NCBI RefSeq assembly: GCF_023534745.1
Contig: NZ_JAMHJQ010000006.1
Span: forward strand, 1 to 64,000
Reading direction: 5' to 3'
Source of the DNA: Streptomyces sp. 35G-GA-8
GTDB lineage: Bacteria; Actinomycetota; Actinomycetes; Streptomycetales; Streptomycetaceae
DNA length: 64,000 nucleotides
Below the pieces are notes generated by a model. It ran no database searches. It was given only the letters and a program-made list of their open reading frames with translations, and was not told the DNA's origin. The translations under genes and the position numbers were made by a program. The first letter of the stretch is position 1. Each line of letters starts with the position of its first letter. Positions 62,440-64,000 of the stretch are shown in pieces.

Positions 62440-62973
62440 ATGACCTGTCACAGCCGACGCGATCTCGGCCTGCTCGCCCTGCGGATCGGCACCGGAGCGG
62501 TGCTTGCCTCGCACGGCAGCCAGAAGCTGTTCGGCTGGTTCGGCGGCGACGGGATCGACGCCACCGCCCGGGGCTTCGAGGCGATGGGCTTCCGGCCGGG
62601 CAGACCGAGCGCGATCGCCTCCGGACTCGCCGAGGCGGGGGGCGGCGTACTGCTGGCACTCGGCCTGGCCGTACCGGCGGCCGGGGCAGCGGCGGCGGGC
62701 GGCATGGCGGGAGCCATGTCGGTGCATGTCCCCAATGGATTCTTCGCCCAGTCGGGCGGCTTCGAATACCCGGCCCTCCTCGGCTGGACCGCGGCCTCCA
62801 TCGGCCTGATGGGCGCGGGCCGTTACTCCCTCGACCAGGCCACCCGCCACCGACTCGACCAGCCCTGGATGATCCCGGTCGCGTTCGCGGTCAGCGCCGC
62901 GGCGGCGATCGCGATCATCGAGAAGCGCGCCAGGGCGCTGGCGGCCGACCAGCGGGCCGACGCCGAGGAATGA
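62440..62973 (+). CDS. DoxX-family membrane protein
   Basis: A 177-residue protein with four predicted membrane helices: LGLLALRIGTGAVLASHGSQKLFGWFGG (the DoxX signature), IASGLAEAGGGVLLALGLAVPAAG, AAGGMAGAMSVHVPNGFF with FEYPALLGWTAASIGLMG, and WMIPVAFAVSAAAAIAII. DoxX proteins are small membrane proteins linked to thiol and redox stress in mycobacteria. It is divergent from the SPFH operon and shares its operators. The ATG at 62440 gives the normal DoxX length. Confidence 0.9.
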   Translation: MTCHSRRDLGLLALRIGTGAVLASHGSQKLFGWFGGDGIDATARGFEAMGFRPGRPSAIASGLAEAGGGVLLALGLAVPAAGAAAAGGMAGAMSVHVPNGFFAQSGGFEYPALLGWTAASIGLMGAGRYSLDQATRHRLDQPWMIPVAFAVSAAAAIAIIEKRARALAADQRADAEE

Positions 62974-63153
62974 GCCCCTGTCCTTCGTTGCCCTCACGGA
63001 GCAGCCGCCGCGTCCTGGCGCTCACCTGATCGAGATGAGCGGAACGCCGGTACGGCGGCCCTCGTGGTGCCCGGCGTGCCGCTGTGTTCGTCCCCGCGGC
63101 GCCGGTGAGCGCGCGGCGCGACACGGGGCCGAAGGCCGTCTAGCATCGCGATC

Positions 63154-63783
63154 ATGCTGGCGCTGCTGCACACCTCACCGGTTCACGTTCCGGTCTTCGA
63201 CGCCCTGCGGGACGCCGACCATCCAGGACTCGTCCTGCGTCATCTCGTGGACGAGTCCCTGCTCAGCCGGGCCAGGGCCGAAGGCCCGGACGCCGTAGCC
63301 GCCGATGTCGAATCGGCGCTCGCCGGCGCCGTCGCCGAGGGAGCGACCGCCGCGCTGTGCACCTGCTCGACCATCGGCGAGGTCGCGGAGCGGGCCGCCC
63401 CCGCCCTCGGCGTGCCCGTCCTGCGGGTCGACCGGCCCATGGCCGTGGCCGCCGCCGCGGCCGACCGGGTCGTGGTGGTCGCCGCGCTGGACAGCACCCT
63501 GGGAGCGACGGTGGCGCTGATCCGGCAGGAGGCGGGGGAGCGCCGTATCGAGGTGCGCACCGTACTGGTGGAAGGCGCGTGGGAGCGCTTCGAGGCCGGT
63601 GACCGCGACGGCTATCTGAACGCGGTGGCCGCCGCGGTCGACTCCGTCACCGAAGCCGATGTGATCGTGCTCGCCCAGGCGTCGATGGCCGACGCGGCCG
63701 AGCGGGCCACGAGTGACATTCCGGTGTTCTCCAGCCCGCGTCCCGGGCTCAACGCCGCCGCTGCCGCCGCCGTCGCCATCTGA
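63154..63783 (+). CDS. Asp/Glu-racemase-superfamily protein
   Basis: A 209-residue protein of the aspartate/glutamate/hydantoin racemase or arylmalonate decarboxylase fold: TSPVHVPVFDAL, AVAEGATAALCTCSTIGE (first catalytic Cys) and the C-terminal VIVLAQASMADAAERA. In true racemases a second Cys lies in that last motif; here it is Ala-Ser, so it may act as a decarboxylase or isomerase with one Cys, or on another substrate. A TAGCAT -10 at 63141-63146 predicts a leaderless transcript starting at or next to the ATG. It has no operon partner. Confidence 0.8.
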   Translation: MLALLHTSPVHVPVFDALRDADHPGLVLRHLVDESLLSRARAEGPDAVAADVESALAGAVAEGATAALCTCSTIGEVAERAAPALGVPVLRVDRPMAVAAAAADRVVVVAALDSTLGATVALIRQEAGERRIEVRTVLVEGAWERFEAGDRDGYLNAVAAAVDSVTEADVIVLAQASMADAAERATSDIPVFSSPRPGLNAAAAAAVAI

Positions 63784-63899
63784 CCCCCGCGCGGGCCCGG
63801 CGAGCGGACGCGCGCGGTTACGCGTGGATCCGGCGCGCGTGGGCACGCGCTCCGGGAGACATTGGGAACGCACGACTCCCGCGCTTCTGGAGGTCCGGC

Positions 63900-64000
63900 A
63901 TGGCCAGCTCTTTCCCCGATCCCGTACCGCCGGCGCCCACCCCGCCGCCGGGCCCGCCGGGGCCGGTGCCTGGGCCGGGCCCCGCGCCGGAGCCCATCCC
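63900..64000 (+). CDS. Start of a proline-rich protein (partial)
   Basis: The ATG at 63900 follows GGAGG by 7 nt. The 33 visible residues are almost all Pro, Gly and Ala (VPPAPTPPPGPPGP...), like the disordered N-termini of Streptomyces membrane or RDD-type proteins. The rest lies beyond the right edge, so the product cannot be named. Confidence 0.7.
   Translation, partial: MASSFPDPVPPAPTPPPGPPGPVPGPGPAPEPI

Overview
The window looks like a stretch of a Streptomyces (or very close actinomycete) chromosome. Base composition is very GC-rich, GTG starts and 4-nt stop/start overlaps are common, and strong GGAGG-type ribosome sites precede most genes. It carries a SARP activator, rare in-frame TTA (bldA) codons, ROK/LacI-controlled secreted glycoside hydrolases, a DasR-like site beside chitinolytic genes, a DUF574 methyltransferase and a SpoIIE-type phosphatase. 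Almost all of the DNA is coding. I saw no tRNA, rRNA, CRISPR array or intact insertion sequence.

Layout. (1) 0-12 kb is a polysaccharide-utilisation region: the tail of a golvesin-like protein, a DUF574 methyltransferase, a secreted GH87-type beta-helix enzyme, a Tat-exported esterase, a GH2 beta-galactosidase, a regulator that joins a degenerate IS630-type transposase to a ROK protein, and a secreted GH99/GH71-like enzyme. The beta-galactosidase and GH99/71-like genes flank the regulator and share a 27-bp promoter/operator element (24 of 27 identical). (2) 11.7-18.7 kb is an oxalate-degradation module (frc, oxc, an oxalate-CoA ligase-like protein lacking its usual catalytic lysine, a LysR regulator) followed by an SDR. 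(3) 18.7-20.0 kb encodes a GNAT-AAA+ ATPase fusion.

(4) About 20.4-43.7 kb is a type II polyketide cluster. Its core order is oxygenase E, cyclase F, KS-alpha, KS-beta, ACP, ketoreductase, aromatase, fused oxygenase-reductase M. That is the angucycline cassette order (pga/urd/lan/jad type). It also has an O-methyltransferase, two paralogous didomain ABM-family oxygenases, several SDRs, an alpha/beta hydrolase and two MFS exporters. Regulators are a SARP, a TetR, an orphan OmpR-type response regulator and a NarL/LuxR-type regulator. No glycosyltransferase or deoxysugar gene is present, so an aglycone product is expected. The SARP probably drives the main operon through three heptamer repeats at exact 11-bp spacing, 8 bp before a -10 in front of the O-methyltransferase. 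The TetR probably binds three TTGAACC-N4-GGTTCA sites, two between itself and the exporter and one upstream of a distant cluster SDR. TTA codons in the response regulator, an exporter and the LuxR regulator would tie the cluster edges to development through bldA.

(5) 43.8-64 kb is mixed accessory and core content: a PAS-GAF-SpoIIE phosphatase/ATPase, phosphoglucomutase, a LacI regulator with a GH31 alpha-xylosidase-like enzyme and a perfect 18-bp operator, a GH19 chitinase with an AA10 LPMO and a DasR-like site, an MMPL exporter, a GH76 mannanase-like enzyme, a small MT0933-type antitoxin-like protein, a HhH DNA-glycosylase-like protein, a secreted SGNH hydrolase, an atypical NAD-kinase-like/SPFH operon divergent from a DoxX gene with twin operators, an Asp/Glu-racemase-like protein, and the start of a proline-rich protein at the right edge.
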